Assembly: GCF_023008545.1 (NCBI RefSeq)
Contig: NZ_CP095397.1
Coordinates: 3,337,199-3,401,198 of the forward strand
Reading direction: 5' to 3'
Length of the DNA: 64,000 bases
DNA from: Natribaculum luteum
GTDB lineage: Archaea; Halobacteriota; Halobacteria; Halobacteriales; Natrialbaceae
Part shown: positions 26,878 to 36,480 of the stretch, piece by piece
How positions within the stretch are numbered: the stretch's first letter is position 1
Layout of the letters: every line of letters begins with the position of its first letter
Position numbers and translations under genes: made by a program
Notes under the pieces: generated by a model
What the model was told of the DNA's origin: nothing
What the model saw: only the letters and a program-made list of their open reading frames with translations
Databases searched by the model: none

Positions 26878-27669
26878 ATGACGGTCGTCCTCGCCGGAAT
26901 CGGTGCCGACAGCACCAACGTCGGTGCGCTCGCACCGCTGTACGACGACGGCACCTTCGAGTACGTCCCGATTCCGGAGAAGACCCGCGAGACTCGAGAG
27001 ACCGAGACGCTGGGGTCGTGGTCGCTTCGGTACGACGACGGCGTCGCTGCCGACCTGACGACCCGGATCAGTCCACAGCCGATCCACGACGGCGAGACGA
27101 CGCTTACGGGTGAGGCCCTCGAGTCCTGGCCGCTCCACCACGATCCGAACTTCGAGGCGCTGACCTACGGCGAGCATCGAACGAGCGGCTACGTCTCCCG
27201 ACTGCGCGAACTCGAATCCGGCGACGTCGTCGGCTTCTACGCGGGACTGCGTCGGCAGGGTGGCGACCGGGCACACCGGTACCTGATTGGCTACTTCACC
27301 GTCGCCGAGGTAGCGACGATCACGCCGGAGACGCCGCGAGCCGATCGCGAACGAATTCTCGAGCGCCACGCAGAGAACGCCCACGCAAAGCGCGCTCGAG
27401 ACGGACGGCTGTACCTCGAGGACAAGACGGTCGTCATCGTCGACGGGACGGAACCGGGAGGGCTGTTCGATCGCGATCCGATTCGGCTCAGCGAGTACTA
27501 CGTCAGAGAAGGGAACGAGCGGGCACAGTACTACCTCCGGGACGACGTGGCGTCGGCCTGGTCGGTCCGGGAGGGCGGTGCGAACATGATGTTCAAACCG
27601 GCCTACCGGTGTGCGATGTCGGGTCCAGCGTTCGTCGACCGTGTCGGCGTCCCTGGCGAGCGAGCGTGA
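26878..27669 (+). CDS. Nmad3-like protein (nucleotide-modification-associated domain 3)
   Basis: The 263-residue protein begins MTVVLAGIGADSTNVGALAP, continues YVPIPEKTRETRET and contains HHDPNFEALTYGEHRTSGYV, GDVVGFYAGLRR and YLIGYFTVAEV. These blocks match what I remember of the Nmad3 family, found beside DNA-modification genes in phages and as stand-alone genes in haloarchaea. No modification genes are adjacent, so a role in base modification or sensing is only a possibility. Confidence 0.6.
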   Translation: MTVVLAGIGADSTNVGALAPLYDDGTFEYVPIPEKTRETRETETLGSWSLRYDDGVAADLTTRISPQPIHDGETTLTGEALESWPLHHDPNFEALTYGEHRTSGYVSRLRELESGDVVGFYAGLRRQGGDRAHRYLIGYFTVAEVATITPETPRADRERILERHAENAHAKRARDGRLYLEDKTVVIVDGTEPGGLFDRDPIRLSEYYVREGNERAQYYLRDDVASAWSVREGGANMMFKPAYRCAMSGPAFVDRVGVPGERA

Positions 27670-27822
27670 CGGCTCGGTGAACTCGAGCGGCGACTACTGG
27701 CAGGTGCGAACGTGGGATGGTCGTGTGCGGGCTGGCAAATTCGGCTGCTACCAGCCAGGACACGTTCTGGCGCTACGAAATATACGTGGCACTCAAGAGA
27801 CTCGCTCTCGTACTCGAGAGCA

Positions 27823-28479
27823 GTGAGTCAGGACTTCGTCGCGATCCTATTTGGCGACCCATTCGCGATTATGAACACGATCGGCCTGGTTGCGTTCGCA
27901 CTCGTCGGCTCGTCGAAGGCGGTCCGTGAGGAGTTCGACGTATTCGGGATTACTATCGTCGGACTGTCGATGGCGTTTGCCGGTGGAGCAACCCGCGATC
28001 TACTCGTGACACGAGTTCCGTTAGCACTCCAGTCTCCGATTGAAATCAGTCTGGGGCTATTCGGAGTTGGTTTAGCGATCGCACTAAGCGTCGGGTTGTC
28101 GTCTCCAGATACACATCCAATCACGCTTGTCGCGGACGCTATCGGACTGGCTGCCTTCGCTACGACTGGTGCTATCGTCGCAACGGAAGCAGGTGTGTCA
28201 GCATTTGGTGTCGTTGCGATTGCGACGATCAACGCCGTCGGAGGGGGTGCGTTTGCAGATATTCTTCTCGATCGAGCCCCGTTCATCCTCTTCGAGGATT
28301 TTTATGCGAGTTGTGCGGTCCTCGGTGGGAGTGCATACTGGGTAGTGGGAACGCTGGGTGCGGCTGAGAGCACGGCTGCTGTCGTGTGTGCGGTAGTGAC
28401 TGTCGTGACTCGATTAACCGCGGTTACGTACAACTGGAATCTCCCGACAGTACAGAATTCAGGGCCACTAAACGACTAG
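27823..28479 (+). CDS. TRIC/UPF0126-family membrane channel
   Basis: The 218-residue protein from the GTG at 27823 (an ATG at 27871 is an alternative) has two repeats of the TRIC family: a first with IGLVAFALVGSSKAVREEFDVFG and FAGGATRDLL, a second with AIGLAAFATTGAIVA and INAVGGGAFADILLDR. Bacterial and archaeal TRIC homologues are trimeric cation channels; some UPF0126 members are linked to glycine export. The gene has noticeably lower GC and more A/T third positions than its neighbours, which suggests acquisition from elsewhere. Confidence 0.85.
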   Translation: MSQDFVAILFGDPFAIMNTIGLVAFALVGSSKAVREEFDVFGITIVGLSMAFAGGATRDLLVTRVPLALQSPIEISLGLFGVGLAIALSVGLSSPDTHPITLVADAIGLAAFATTGAIVATEAGVSAFGVVAIATINAVGGGAFADILLDRAPFILFEDFYASCAVLGGSAYWVVGTLGAAESTAAVVCAVVTVVTRLTAVTYNWNLPTVQNSGPLND

Positions 28480-28594
28480 TGCGAACAAAGCCACGTTTGT
28501 CGATTCTGTCGCTGGTTCGACCGCCGCCCACTGATCGAAGTCCCATCTATCGACCGAGCGCGGCGTCCACAGCGATTCGAAAACGCAGCGAGAC

Positions 28595-30322
28595 CTAGTC
28601 TCGTTTCACGCCGGGATTCGTCACAGCCCCGTTGGCCGCCGAGTCGAAGTCACGGCCGTACTTCGCGAGGACGCCGCTCTCGTACGCCGGTTCGGGTTCG
28701 TCCCACTCCTCGCGGCGTGCCTCGAGTTCGTCGTCGTCGACGTCGACCTCGAGCGTCCGCTCGGGAACGTCGACCGTGATCGTGTCGCCGTCCTCAAGCA
28801 GTCCGATCGGACCGCCGACGAACGCTTCGGGGGCGACGTGGCCGATCATCGGACCGCGGGTCCCGCCAGAGAAGCGGCCGTCGGTGATCAGTGCGACGTC
28901 GTCCTCGTGGCCGGCACCGACCACTGCGGCGGTGACGCCGAGCATCTCGCGCATACCGGGGCCGCCCCGTGGGCCTTCGTTGCGGATGACGATGACGTCG
29001 CCGCTCTCGATGTGTCCCTCCTGGACGTAGCGCATCGCGGTTTCCTCGTTCTCGAAGATCCGTGCCGGGCCTTCGTGGTAGAACTTGTCGTCGCCAGTGA
29101 CCTTGAGGACCGCGCCGTCGGGTGCGAGGTTGCCCGAGAGGATCTTGATCGCACCCTCCTCCTCTTTCGGGTCGTCGACGGGATAGAGGAAGTCGGCCTC
29201 GATCTCCTCGTTGTCGGGGAGGTCGAGCGTCTCGAGTTCCTCCTCGAGCGTTCGGCCCGTCACGGTCATCGCGTCACCGTGGAGCAGGTCGGCCTCGAGC
29301 AGTCGCCGGATCACGACGGGCACACCGCCGACCTCGTGGAGGTCGTTCATCACGTGGCTGCCGCCGGGCGAGAGGTGGGCGATCTTGGGCGTCCGGCGGG
29401 AGACCTCGTCGAAGTCCTCGATCTCGAGGTCGACGTCTGCCTCGCGAGCGAGTGCGAGCAGGTGGAGCACCGCGTTGGTCGAACCACCGATGGCAGTCTG
29501 GAGCGCGATCGCGTTCTCGAAGGATTTCCGGGTGAGGATGTCCGAGGGACGCCGATCCGCTTCGACGACCTCGACGGCGAGTTCGCCGGCCCGGCGGGCG
29601 ACCTCGTAACGCTCCTCGTCTACGGCAGGGGGGGAGGCGCTCCCCAGCGGGGCAAGCCCCAGCGCCTCGGCGATCGAAGACATCGTGTTCGCAGTGAACA
29701 TCCCGCCACACGAGCCCGGGCCGGGACAGGCGTTGCGCTCGAGTTCGTCGAGTTCCTCGGCGGCCATCTCGCCAGTGCCGTAGGAGCCGACGCCCTCGAA
29801 GACGTCGACGATCGTGACGTCCTCTCCCTCGTACTGGCCGGGCATGATCGAGCCGCCATAGAGGAAGACGCTGGGGAGGTCCGTCCGGATCGAAGCCATC
29901 ATCATTCCGGGCATGTTCTTGTCACAGCCGCCGATAGTGACCAGCCCGTCCATACGCTCGCCAAAGGAGACCAGTTCGACGGAGTCGGCGATCAACTCCC
30001 GGGAGATCAGCGAGGCCTTCATCCCCTCGGTCCCCATCGAAATGGCATCGGAGATAGTGATCGTCCCGAACTCGATTGGCATCCCGCCAGCCCCGTTGAT
30101 CCCATCGACCGCGGGCTCGGCGACGTCGTCCAGGTGGACGTTACACGGTGTGATGTCGGCTGCCGGGTTCGAAACGCCGATCATCGGCGAGCCGAAGTCC
30201 TCGTCGTCGAAATCCATCGCCCGGAACATCGCCCGGTGTGGTGCCTTCTCGGCCCCTTCCGTGACCTCGCGGCTCCGCAAGCGGTCCTCTTTTCCGTAAT
30301 CGAACTGCTCGTCTTCGCTCAT
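28595..30322 (-). CDS. ilvD: Dihydroxy-acid dehydratase
   Basis: IlvD dehydrates 2,3-dihydroxy-isovalerate and -methylvalerate in valine, isoleucine and leucine synthesis. The 575-residue protein has all expected iron-sulfur ligands: the TPCNVH segment, [16 protein letters not shown] and [16 protein letters not shown]. It also has the C-terminal [20 protein letters not shown]. Its length is normal. It is a single gene with its own upstream region shared divergently with the RFAP-synthase-like gene; no ilvBNC genes are in the window. Confidence 0.95.
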   Translation of the reverse strand: MSEDEQFDYGKEDRLRSREVTEGAEKAPHRAMFRAMDFDDEDFGSPMIGVSNPAADITPCNVHLDDVAEPAVDGINGAGGMPIEFGTITISDAISMGTEGMKASLISRELIADSVELVSFGERMDGLVTIGGCDKNMPGMMMASIRTDLPSVFLYGGSIMPGQYEGEDVTIVDVFEGVGSYGTGEMAAEELDELERNACPGPGSCGGMFTANTMSSIAEALGLAPLGSASPPAVDEERYEVARRAGELAVEVVEADRRPSDILTRKSFENAIALQTAIGGSTNAVLHLLALAREADVDLEIEDFDEVSRRTPKIAHLSPGGSHVMNDLHEVGGVPVVIRRLLEADLLHGDAMTVTGRTLEEELETLDLPDNEEIEADFLYPVDDPKEEEGAIKILSGNLAPDGAVLKVTGDDKFYHEGPARIFENEETAMRYVQEGHIESGDVIVIRNEGPRGGPGMREMLGVTAAVVGAGHEDDVALITDGRFSGGTRGPMIGHVAPEAFVGGPIGLLEDGDTITVDVPERTLEVDVDDDELEARREEWDEPEPAYESGVLAKYGRDFDSAANGAVTNPGVKRD

Positions 30323-30455
30323 AGTCAGTTGTTCGCTCGAGTCGGTATAAGTTGCTCCACCGGGTCAAGCGTTGCGATGGGACGGCGGCGTGATCGACGT
30401 CGTCGTTCGTTGCCACCGTCGAAATCCCCTTGCCGTCCGATCCCCAACGCCGCGT

Positions 30456-31442
30456 ATGGCGATCGTCAGCGCGGGCGCGCGACTCCACTTCGGCTTCCAG
30501 AACCTCTCGCTGGCCCGCGAACGACTCTACGGCGGCATCGGCGTCGGCCTCGAGGAGCCTCGGGTGACCGTCGTCGCCGAACCCGCAGACAGCGTCACCG
30601 CCGACGACCCGCTCGCCCGCGAGTACGCACGACGGGCGGTCGACATCCTCGAGGTGTCGGGCGTCGGCCTCTCGCTCGAGCGACAGCTTCCGCGTCACGT
30701 CGGTCTCGGCAGCGGGACGCAACTCGCGCTCGCGGTTCTCGCCGCGACCGCCCACGCGCACGGACTCGAGGCCCGTGTTCGCGAACGTGCACCCGCCCTC
30801 GGACGCGGCGGTCGAAGCGGCGTCGGCGTCGCGACGTTCGAAGCGGGCGGGTTCGTCGTCGACGCGGGCCACCCGACGGGACGGTTCACGACCGACCGGC
30901 CGGCCGACGGTGACTGGACGGTGCCGGCGGTCGTCGCCCGCCACGACCTGCCCGACGAGTGGCGATTTCTCGTCGTGATCCCGGACGCCGAACCCGGCCG
31001 GAGCGGCGACGACGAGGACGCGAGCATCCGGTCGGTGATCGAACGCGCCGACCCCACCGTCGCTGACGAGATCGCGGGCGTGCTCACGCGCAACCTCCTG
31101 CCGGCGGCCGCCGAGGGCCGACTCGAGGCGTTCGGCGACGCGATCGGCGAGATCGGCCGAAAGAACGGCGTCTGGTACACCGACGCCCAGGGTGGCGTGT
31201 TCCGCCCGCCCGCGGGCGAACTCGTCGAGTACCTCGAGCACTGCCCCGTCCTCTGTGGCGTCGGCCAGTCCTCGTGGGGGCCGGCAGTCTACGGCGTGAC
31301 CGACGTGGCCCACGCCGAGGAAGCGCGCGCGATGGCCCGGTCGGCACTCGAGTCGTGCGGACTCGAGGGCGAGATCATCCTCTCGCCGCCGGCTACTGAT
31401 GGTGTTTGCGTCGGTCGCCCAGCAGGTCACGACGGCAGATAG
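30456..31442 (+). CDS. Beta-ribofuranosylaminobenzene 5'-phosphate synthase-like protein
   Basis: The 328-residue protein starts MAIVSAGARLHFGFQNLSLA and belongs to the GHMP-kinase superfamily: the glycine-rich LERQLPRHVGLGSGTQLALA (about 70-90), RGGRSGVGVATFEAGGFVVDAGH, and the C-terminal GVGQSSWGPAVYG. In methanogens this enzyme joins PRPP and 4-hydroxybenzoate/4-aminobenzoate in methanopterin synthesis. Haloarchaea do not use methanopterin, so the reaction here may serve another C1 carrier or cofactor. Confidence 0.82.
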   Translation: MAIVSAGARLHFGFQNLSLARERLYGGIGVGLEEPRVTVVAEPADSVTADDPLAREYARRAVDILEVSGVGLSLERQLPRHVGLGSGTQLALAVLAATAHAHGLEARVRERAPALGRGGRSGVGVATFEAGGFVVDAGHPTGRFTTDRPADGDWTVPAVVARHDLPDEWRFLVVIPDAEPGRSGDDEDASIRSVIERADPTVADEIAGVLTRNLLPAAAEGRLEAFGDAIGEIGRKNGVWYTDAQGGVFRPPAGELVEYLEHCPVLCGVGQSSWGPAVYGVTDVAHAEEARAMARSALESCGLEGEIILSPPATDGVCVGRPAGHDGR

Positions 31443-31525
31443 GATCGAATCCGGTGGGACGCGACGGTTCCGGGAGCCGAAACCGAAGCCGGGCGCTTTT
31501 GACCACCGACGCCCTACCTCGAGAT

Positions 31526-31855
31526 ATGCAGTTTTGCGACGAATGCGGTTCGATGATGAAAGCCGAGGGGGACCGCATGGTCTGTACGAACGCCGACTGC
31601 GGTGCCTCGATCGAGCGCGATCGCGATCGCGAGGCCGACTTCGTCACCACGGAAGAACAGAGCGAGGACGACGTAATCGAGTCGGACGAAGACGCGAACT
31701 TCGAGGGGAAGCCGAAAGCGACGGACGTCCGCTGTGAGGAGTGTGGCAACGAAGAGGCGTGGTACACGCTCAAGCAGACGGCCTCCGCCGACGAGCCGCC
31801 GACGCGGTTTTTCAAGTGTACCGAGTGCGGTCACCGCTGGCGGGAGTACAACTAA
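31526..31855 (+). CDS. tfs: Transcription factor S (TFS/RPB9-like)
   Basis: TFS restarts backtracked archaeal RNA polymerase by stimulating transcript cleavage. The 109-residue protein has an N-terminal zinc ribbon (CDECGSMM with the second pair in CTNADCG) and a C-terminal ribbon with CEECGNEEAWYTLKQTASADEP and FFKCTECGHRWREYN. The acidic pair usually required for cleavage (DE) appears as ADEPPT, as in active family members. Confidence 0.92.
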   Translation: MQFCDECGSMMKAEGDRMVCTNADCGASIERDRDREADFVTTEEQSEDDVIESDEDANFEGKPKATDVRCEECGNEEAWYTLKQTASADEPPTRFFKCTECGHRWREYN

Positions 31856-32043
31856 CTGCCATCTAGCGCTCGCCAACCGACGCCGGTTTCGACCGTCGAC
31901 GCAGCGCCGACGAGTTCGTCCTGGGCGATTCTGCCCGATGGACTTGCTCGCTTCGCGCTCGAGTCTCTCACGGACGATCATGAGTGTGGCAAACATTCGG
32001 GGGTGTGCGGGGATTTTTGAGGTGCGGGGCGAAGGTGCGTGGT

Positions 32044-34785
32044 ATGGAACTGCACAACAGGGAGGTGCGCCAGGACGTCCGCGAACTCGGGGCGTTGCTG
32101 GGTAACGTCCTCGAGGCACAGACGTCCAGCCAGGCGTTCGAGACGGTCGAATCCTGTCGGACGGCGGCGATCGACTACCGGGCGGGCGACCTCGAGTCGC
32201 GCGAGCCGCTGATCTCGGAACTCGAGAACCTGTCTCCTCACCGCCAGCGGGTCGTCGCGCGAGCGTTTACGACCTACTTCGAACTCATCAACCTCGCCGA
32301 AGAACGCGAGCGGGTGCGGGCGATCCGCCAGAGCTCCCAGGAAGGAACGCTCGAGGACAGCCTCGAGGCAGCCGCCGAGGAGCTCGCGGCGGCCGATCAC
32401 GCGACCGTCCAGCAGATTCTCGAGGACGTGCTGATCGAACCGACGTTCACCGCACACCCGACGGAGGCTCGCCGGAAGACGGTCAAGGCGAAGCTTCGGG
32501 AGGTGGCGACCCACCTCGAGACGCTCGACGAGCGGCTGTTGACCGACAAGGAGGCGGGACAGGTCTGGCGCGACGTCGACGCCGAGGTGACGAGCCTCTG
32601 GCAGACGCCGCAGGTCCGCAAGCGCCAGCCCGAACCCGAAGACGAGGCGCGAAACGTCCAGTGGTACCTCGAAAATACGCTGTTCGACGTGGTCGGCGAG
32701 GTCTACGACGAACTCGCCGACGCCCTCGAGGACGAGATCGACGCCCCGCTCGATCTGCCCAAACTGTTCGAGTTCCGCTCGTGGGCCGGCAGCGACCGCG
32801 ACGGCAACCCGTACGTCACGCCCGACGTGACTGCAACCACCCTGGAGCGCCAGCGCGAGGTCATCCTCGAGCGCTACCGCGAGGAACTCAAACGGCTCTC
32901 GGGCGTGCTCAGCCAGGACGGGAGTCGGATCGACGTCGGTCCGGCGTTCGAGGCCGCACTCGAGGCCGACCGCGAGCGGTTGCCGGGCAGCGCCCGCACC
33001 GCCGAGGAACGGTATCCGGGCGAGCCCTACCGCCAGAAGCTCAAACTCATGCGGGACCGACTCGAGCGCGTCGGCGGTGTCCGGCCCGGCGGCTACGACG
33101 ACGTCGACGAACTGGTCGCCGACCTCGAGGTGATCGCCGACAGTCTCCGGGACAACGGCGCGGAGACGGTCGCCGAGGCCCACGTCGATCCGCTCCGTCG
33201 CCAGGTCGCGACGTTCGGCTTCTCGCTGGCCAGCCTCGACCTGCGCGATCACCGGCAGAAACACACCGACGCCATCGCGCAGGCGCTCGAGCGCGAGGGC
33301 ATCGACTACGCCGCGTTCGACGAAGACGAGCGCGTCGAGTGGCTCACCGACGCGATCTTGCAGGACGAACCGGTGCTCGACCTCGCCGACGCCGACGACC
33401 TCTCCGAGGACGCCGCGCGCGTCCTGACGCTGTTCGACCGCCTCGCCGACTGGCAGGCCGAGTACGGCATCGAGGCGATCGACACCTACTGCATCTCGAT
33501 GACCGAGGAGCCGAGCCACGTCCTCGAGGTCCTCTTTCTCGCCGACCAGGCCGGGGTCGTCTCCCTCCCGGAGCACTCGGGACTCGACGTCGTCCCGCTG
33601 CTCGAGACCGAGTCCGCCCTCTCCGGGGCTCGCCGGATCATGGGGACGCTGTTCGAGAACGAGGCCTACGCGCAGGCACTCGACGCCCGCGGACGCACCC
33701 AGGAGATCATGCTCGGCTACTCGGACTCGAACAAGGAAAACGGCTTCCTGGCGGCGAACTGGTCGCTGTACCGGAACCAACGCCGGCTGGCGTCGATCTG
33801 TGACGACTACGACGTGACGATGCGGCTGTTCCACGGGCGTGGCGGCTCGATCTCTCGCGGCGGCGGCCCGATGAACGAGGCGATGCTCGCGCTGCCAAAC
33901 AGCAGCGTGACGGGACAGATCAAGTTCACCGAGCAGGGCGAGGCGATCGCCGAGAAGTACGCCAACCCGCGAATCGCCGAGCGCAACATCGAGCAGATGC
34001 TCAACGCACAGCTCCGGTCGCGCAAGCAGGCACTCGAGCAGCCCCGCGAGAACGTCGCCGACGAGTGGCTCGACGCCATGGAGACGATGGCCGACGCCGC
34101 CCGCGAGGAGTACCGCGACCTCCTGGAGAGCGAGGGGTTCGTCCGGTACTTCGAGCAGGCGACGCCGATCACGGTCATCGAAGACCTCGACCTCGGCTCT
34201 CGCCCCGCCTCCCGGTCGGGCGAACGGACCGTCGAGGACCTGCGGGCGATCCCGTGGGTGTTCTCCTGGACCCAGTCGCGATGTATCCTGCCGGGCTGGT
34301 ACGCGCTCGCGGCGGGGATCGACGCCTACCTGGAGAGCGAGGAGCCACGCTCCTCGTCAACTTCGAGCGGTGATGAGCCGCGAGACGACGGCGGCTCGAT
34401 GGAGACGCTCCAGGAGATGTACGCCGAGTGGCCGTTCTTCCGAACTACGCTCGACAACGCCGCCCTCTCGCTGTCTCGGACCGAACTCGAGATCGCCGCC
34501 GAGTACGCGGATCTCGCTGATTCGGACCTCCGCGAGCGCTTTTTCCCTCGCGTGACCGACGAGTACGACCGGGCCGTCGACCTGATCACGACGATCGGAC
34601 AGCGAGACACCCTCCACACGCGCGACTGGCTGGGCGAGAACCTCGAGCGGCGAAACCCCTACGTCGACCCGCTGAACCTGTTGCAGACGCACCTGCTCGC
34701 ACAGCGCCACCGCACCGACGTCGAAGAGCGAACGCTACGGCTGACTGTCAAGGGGATCGCGGCGGGCATGAAAAACACCGGGTGA
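32044..34785 (+). CDS. ppc: Phosphoenolpyruvate carboxylase
   Basis: PEPC makes oxaloacetate from PEP and bicarbonate to refill the TCA cycle. The 913-residue protein is the full-length bacterial type: FTAHPTEARRKT near 137-148 with the catalytic His, GSDRDGNPYVT, LGYSDSNKENGFLAANW near 557-573, FHGRGGSISRGGGP near 597-610, and the C-terminal RLTVKGIAAGMKNTG. A short acidic insertion near 770-790 (with many Ser/Asp) looks like a halophilic loop. The ATG at 32044 is the first that gives a family-like N-terminus. Confidence 0.95.
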   Translation: MELHNREVRQDVRELGALLGNVLEAQTSSQAFETVESCRTAAIDYRAGDLESREPLISELENLSPHRQRVVARAFTTYFELINLAEERERVRAIRQSSQEGTLEDSLEAAAEELAAADHATVQQILEDVLIEPTFTAHPTEARRKTVKAKLREVATHLETLDERLLTDKEAGQVWRDVDAEVTSLWQTPQVRKRQPEPEDEARNVQWYLENTLFDVVGEVYDELADALEDEIDAPLDLPKLFEFRSWAGSDRDGNPYVTPDVTATTLERQREVILERYREELKRLSGVLSQDGSRIDVGPAFEAALEADRERLPGSARTAEERYPGEPYRQKLKLMRDRLERVGGVRPGGYDDVDELVADLEVIADSLRDNGAETVAEAHVDPLRRQVATFGFSLASLDLRDHRQKHTDAIAQALEREGIDYAAFDEDERVEWLTDAILQDEPVLDLADADDLSEDAARVLTLFDRLADWQAEYGIEAIDTYCISMTEEPSHVLEVLFLADQAGVVSLPEHSGLDVVPLLETESALSGARRIMGTLFENEAYAQALDARGRTQEIMLGYSDSNKENGFLAANWSLYRNQRRLASICDDYDVTMRLFHGRGGSISRGGGPMNEAMLALPNSSVTGQIKFTEQGEAIAEKYANPRIAERNIEQMLNAQLRSRKQALEQPRENVADEWLDAMETMADAAREEYRDLLESEGFVRYFEQATPITVIEDLDLGSRPASRSGERTVEDLRAIPWVFSWTQSRCILPGWYALAAGIDAYLESEEPRSSSTSSGDEPRDDGGSMETLQEMYAEWPFFRTTLDNAALSLSRTELEIAAEYADLADSDLRERFFPRVTDEYDRAVDLITTIGQRDTLHTRDWLGENLERRNPYVDPLNLLQTHLLAQRHRTDVEERTLRLTVKGIAAGMKNTG

Positions 34786-34794
34786 GCGCCGTCG

Positions 34795-35745
34795 TCACTC
34801 GACCGTCGGCACCGGCACCGACTCGAGGACGCTCTCGACGATCTGGGCCTTCTCGACCTCGTTGACCGTCGCGTCGGGCGTCAGGACGAGCCGGTGGGCC
34901 ATGACTGGCTGGGCGACGCGTTTGACGTCGTCCGGCGTGACGTACTCGCGGCCGGAGATCGCCGCGTACGCCCGGGCGGCCTCGAACAGTCGCTGCGTTC
35001 CGCGGGGCGAGACGCCGACCTCGACGCGACCGTCGGTCCGCGTTCGGCGAGCGAGCGCCGCGACGTACTCGAGGACGTCCTCGTCGACGCGGATCGTCTC
35101 CGGGACCTGCCGGAGGCGAGCGACGCGGTCGGGTTCCAGGACTGCGTCGACTGCTGGGCTCATCGTCTCGCGGTCGACGCGACGCTGGAGGAGTTCGACC
35201 TCGCCTTCCTCGTCGGGATAGCCCATCGCGGTCTTGACGAGAAAGCGGTCGACCTGGGCTTCGGGCAGCGGAAACGTCCCCTCCTGTTCGACCGGGTTCT
35301 GCGTCGCGATGACGAAAAACGGCTGCGGCAGCGTCCTGGTCTCCCCGTCGACGGTGACCTGTCCTTCCTCCATCGCCTCGAGCAGTGCGGCCTGGGTCTT
35401 CGGCGGCGCGCGATTGATCTCGTCGGCGAGGACGACGTTGCCGAAGATCGGCCCCTCCCTGAACTCGAACGTCCGATCCCGCTCGTCGAAGACGTGGGTC
35501 CCGGTCACGTCGGTCGGCAACAGATCGGGCGTAAACTGGATTCGTGAAAAGGAGAGGCCGAGCGCGCTGGCGACGCTGCGAGCGGTGAGCGTCTTGCCGG
35601 TCCCTGGAACGTCCTCGATGAGGACGTGGCCGCGGCCGACGACGCCCACGAGGACCGTCTCGAGGAACTCGCGGTCACAGACGACGGCGTCGCCGACCGC
35701 CTCGAGGACGGCCGCACACTCCTCGCTCGCCTGGGTTACGTCCAT
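34795..35745 (-). CDS. MoxR-family AAA+ ATPase
   Basis: The 316-residue ATPase starts MDVTQASEECAAVLEAVGDA. It has Walker A EDVPGTGKTLTAR (GTGK at 48-51), the MoxR block RIQFTPDLLPTDVTGTHVFD, Walker B VVLADEINRAPPKTQAALLEAMEE, and sensor 1 FVIATQNP. MoxR proteins are chaperone-like and usually sit with a DUF58/VWA protein, which is absent here. Convergent with ppc, 9 nt between stops. Confidence 0.9.
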   Translation of the reverse strand: MDVTQASEECAAVLEAVGDAVVCDREFLETVLVGVVGRGHVLIEDVPGTGKTLTARSVASALGLSFSRIQFTPDLLPTDVTGTHVFDERDRTFEFREGPIFGNVVLADEINRAPPKTQAALLEAMEEGQVTVDGETRTLPQPFFVIATQNPVEQEGTFPLPEAQVDRFLVKTAMGYPDEEGEVELLQRRVDRETMSPAVDAVLEPDRVARLRQVPETIRVDEDVLEYVAALARRTRTDGRVEVGVSPRGTQRLFEAARAYAAISGREYVTPDDVKRVAQPVMAHRLVLTPDATVNEVEKAQIVESVLESVPVPTVE

Positions 35746-35870
35746 GGGCGTGCTACTCGTCGCCTCGTCTATATGTCTTCCGTCGATCCGACAGACGCGG
35801 GCGTGGGTCGTTCGCACGCGGAGAGACGAATCGAAACCAATAAAATCGTCTGCCGGGTAGGTATAGGTGA

Positions 35871-35955
35871 GCCGAGATAGCCTAGCCCGGCCAAGGCGGC
35901 AGATTCGAAATCTGCTGTCCTCACGGACTCGGGAGTTCAAATCTCCCTCTCGGCG
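35871..35955 (+). tRNA. tRNA-Ser(CGA)
   Basis: A perfect 7-bp acceptor stem pairs GCCGAGA (35871-35877) with TCTCGGC (35948-35954). The anticodon arm GCAGA-TTCGAAA-TCTGC gives anticodon CGA. A long variable arm (TGTCCTCACGGACTC region) marks a class II tRNA, here serine. The T arm contains GTTCAAATC. CCA is not encoded. Confidence 0.95.
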
Positions 35956-36035
35956 CTTTTCCAACCTCACTTTCCACGAACAGCGTGCCGACTGCGAGTA
36001 CGCGAAGACCAGAGAAGGGACACAGGAGATTTGAA
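35935..36035 (+). repeat. 101-bp direct repeat, copy 1 (starts in the tRNA-Ser 3' end)
   Basis: Bases 35935-36035 recur at 36063-36163 (offset 128). The repeat begins at the tRNA T-loop (GTTCAAATCTCC), includes the acceptor 3' strand and runs into flanking DNA, ending GGAGATTTGAA, which is the reverse complement of its own beginning (TTCAAATCTCC). Confidence 0.9.
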
Positions 36036-36062
36036 TCAGGGAGCAGCTTCGCTGCGACCGTG

Positions 36063-36163
36063 GTTCAAATCTCCCTCTCGGCGCTTTTCCAACCTCACTT
36101 TCCACGAACAGCGTGCCGACTGCGAGTACGCGAAGACCAGAGAAGGGACACAGGAGATTTGAA
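36063..36163 (+). repeat. 101-bp direct repeat, copy 2
   Basis: Second copy of the tRNA-Ser 3'-end repeat. The tRNA 5' half is absent here, so this is not a tRNA gene. The 27 bases between the copies form a hairpin base with the flanking GGAGATTTGAA / TTCAAATCTCC arms. Confidence 0.9.
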
Positions 36164-36222
36164 CGAGACGAGACGCAGCCCGGGAAGCGAACGACGTGAG
36201 CGACCCGGACCGTCTTGGCGTT

Positions 36223-36248
36223 GTTCAAATCTCCCTCTTGGCGGTTTT
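36223..36248 (+). repeat. Partial third copy of the tRNA-Ser 3'-end repeat
   Basis: GTTCAAATCTCCCTCTTGGC followed by GGTTTTCC matches the start of the repeat with two or three substitutions and then diverges. It pairs as an inverted repeat with GGAGATTTGAA at 36153-36163. Confidence 0.75.
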
Positions 36249-36303
36249 CCCGACACAACGTGGCGAGCGGTGCGTGGCGCTATGCGTCGCTGAAATACCG
36301 GTT

Positions 36304-36480
36304 TCAGTCCTCGAGTTCGCCGTTCACCGTATCGCCTTGCCCCGAAGACGCATCGAAGAACGCGTTCAGCGCCATCGTTACGCCGAGGTACGTCCCGATG
36401 GCGATAACGACGATCTGGAGCATCATCGAGAACAGTATTCCCTCGAGACTGCCTCCAAGCTGCTGAAAGAGGAGCGTCAT
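36304..36480 (-). CDS. Small single- or two-helix membrane protein
   Basis: The 58-residue protein starts MTLLFQQLGGSLEGILFSMM, continues through a hydrophobic stretch LQIVVIAIGTYLGVTMALNAFF and ends with an acidic tail. The pattern is that of small haloarchaeal membrane peptides. Function unknown; it sits just outside the tRNA-derived repeats. Confidence 0.55.
   Translation of the reverse strand: MTLLFQQLGGSLEGILFSMMLQIVVIAIGTYLGVTMALNAFFDASSGQGDTVNGELED

Noticed and set aside
31978-33834. A 618-residue antisense frame opposite ppc
   Set aside because: Long antisense frames are usual in high-GC halophile genes. It lacks any family signal while the ppc strand is full of conserved motifs.
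36062-36090. A second tRNA-Ser gene
   Set aside because: Only the T-loop and acceptor 3' strand are present; the 5' half, D-arm and anticodon arm are absent.
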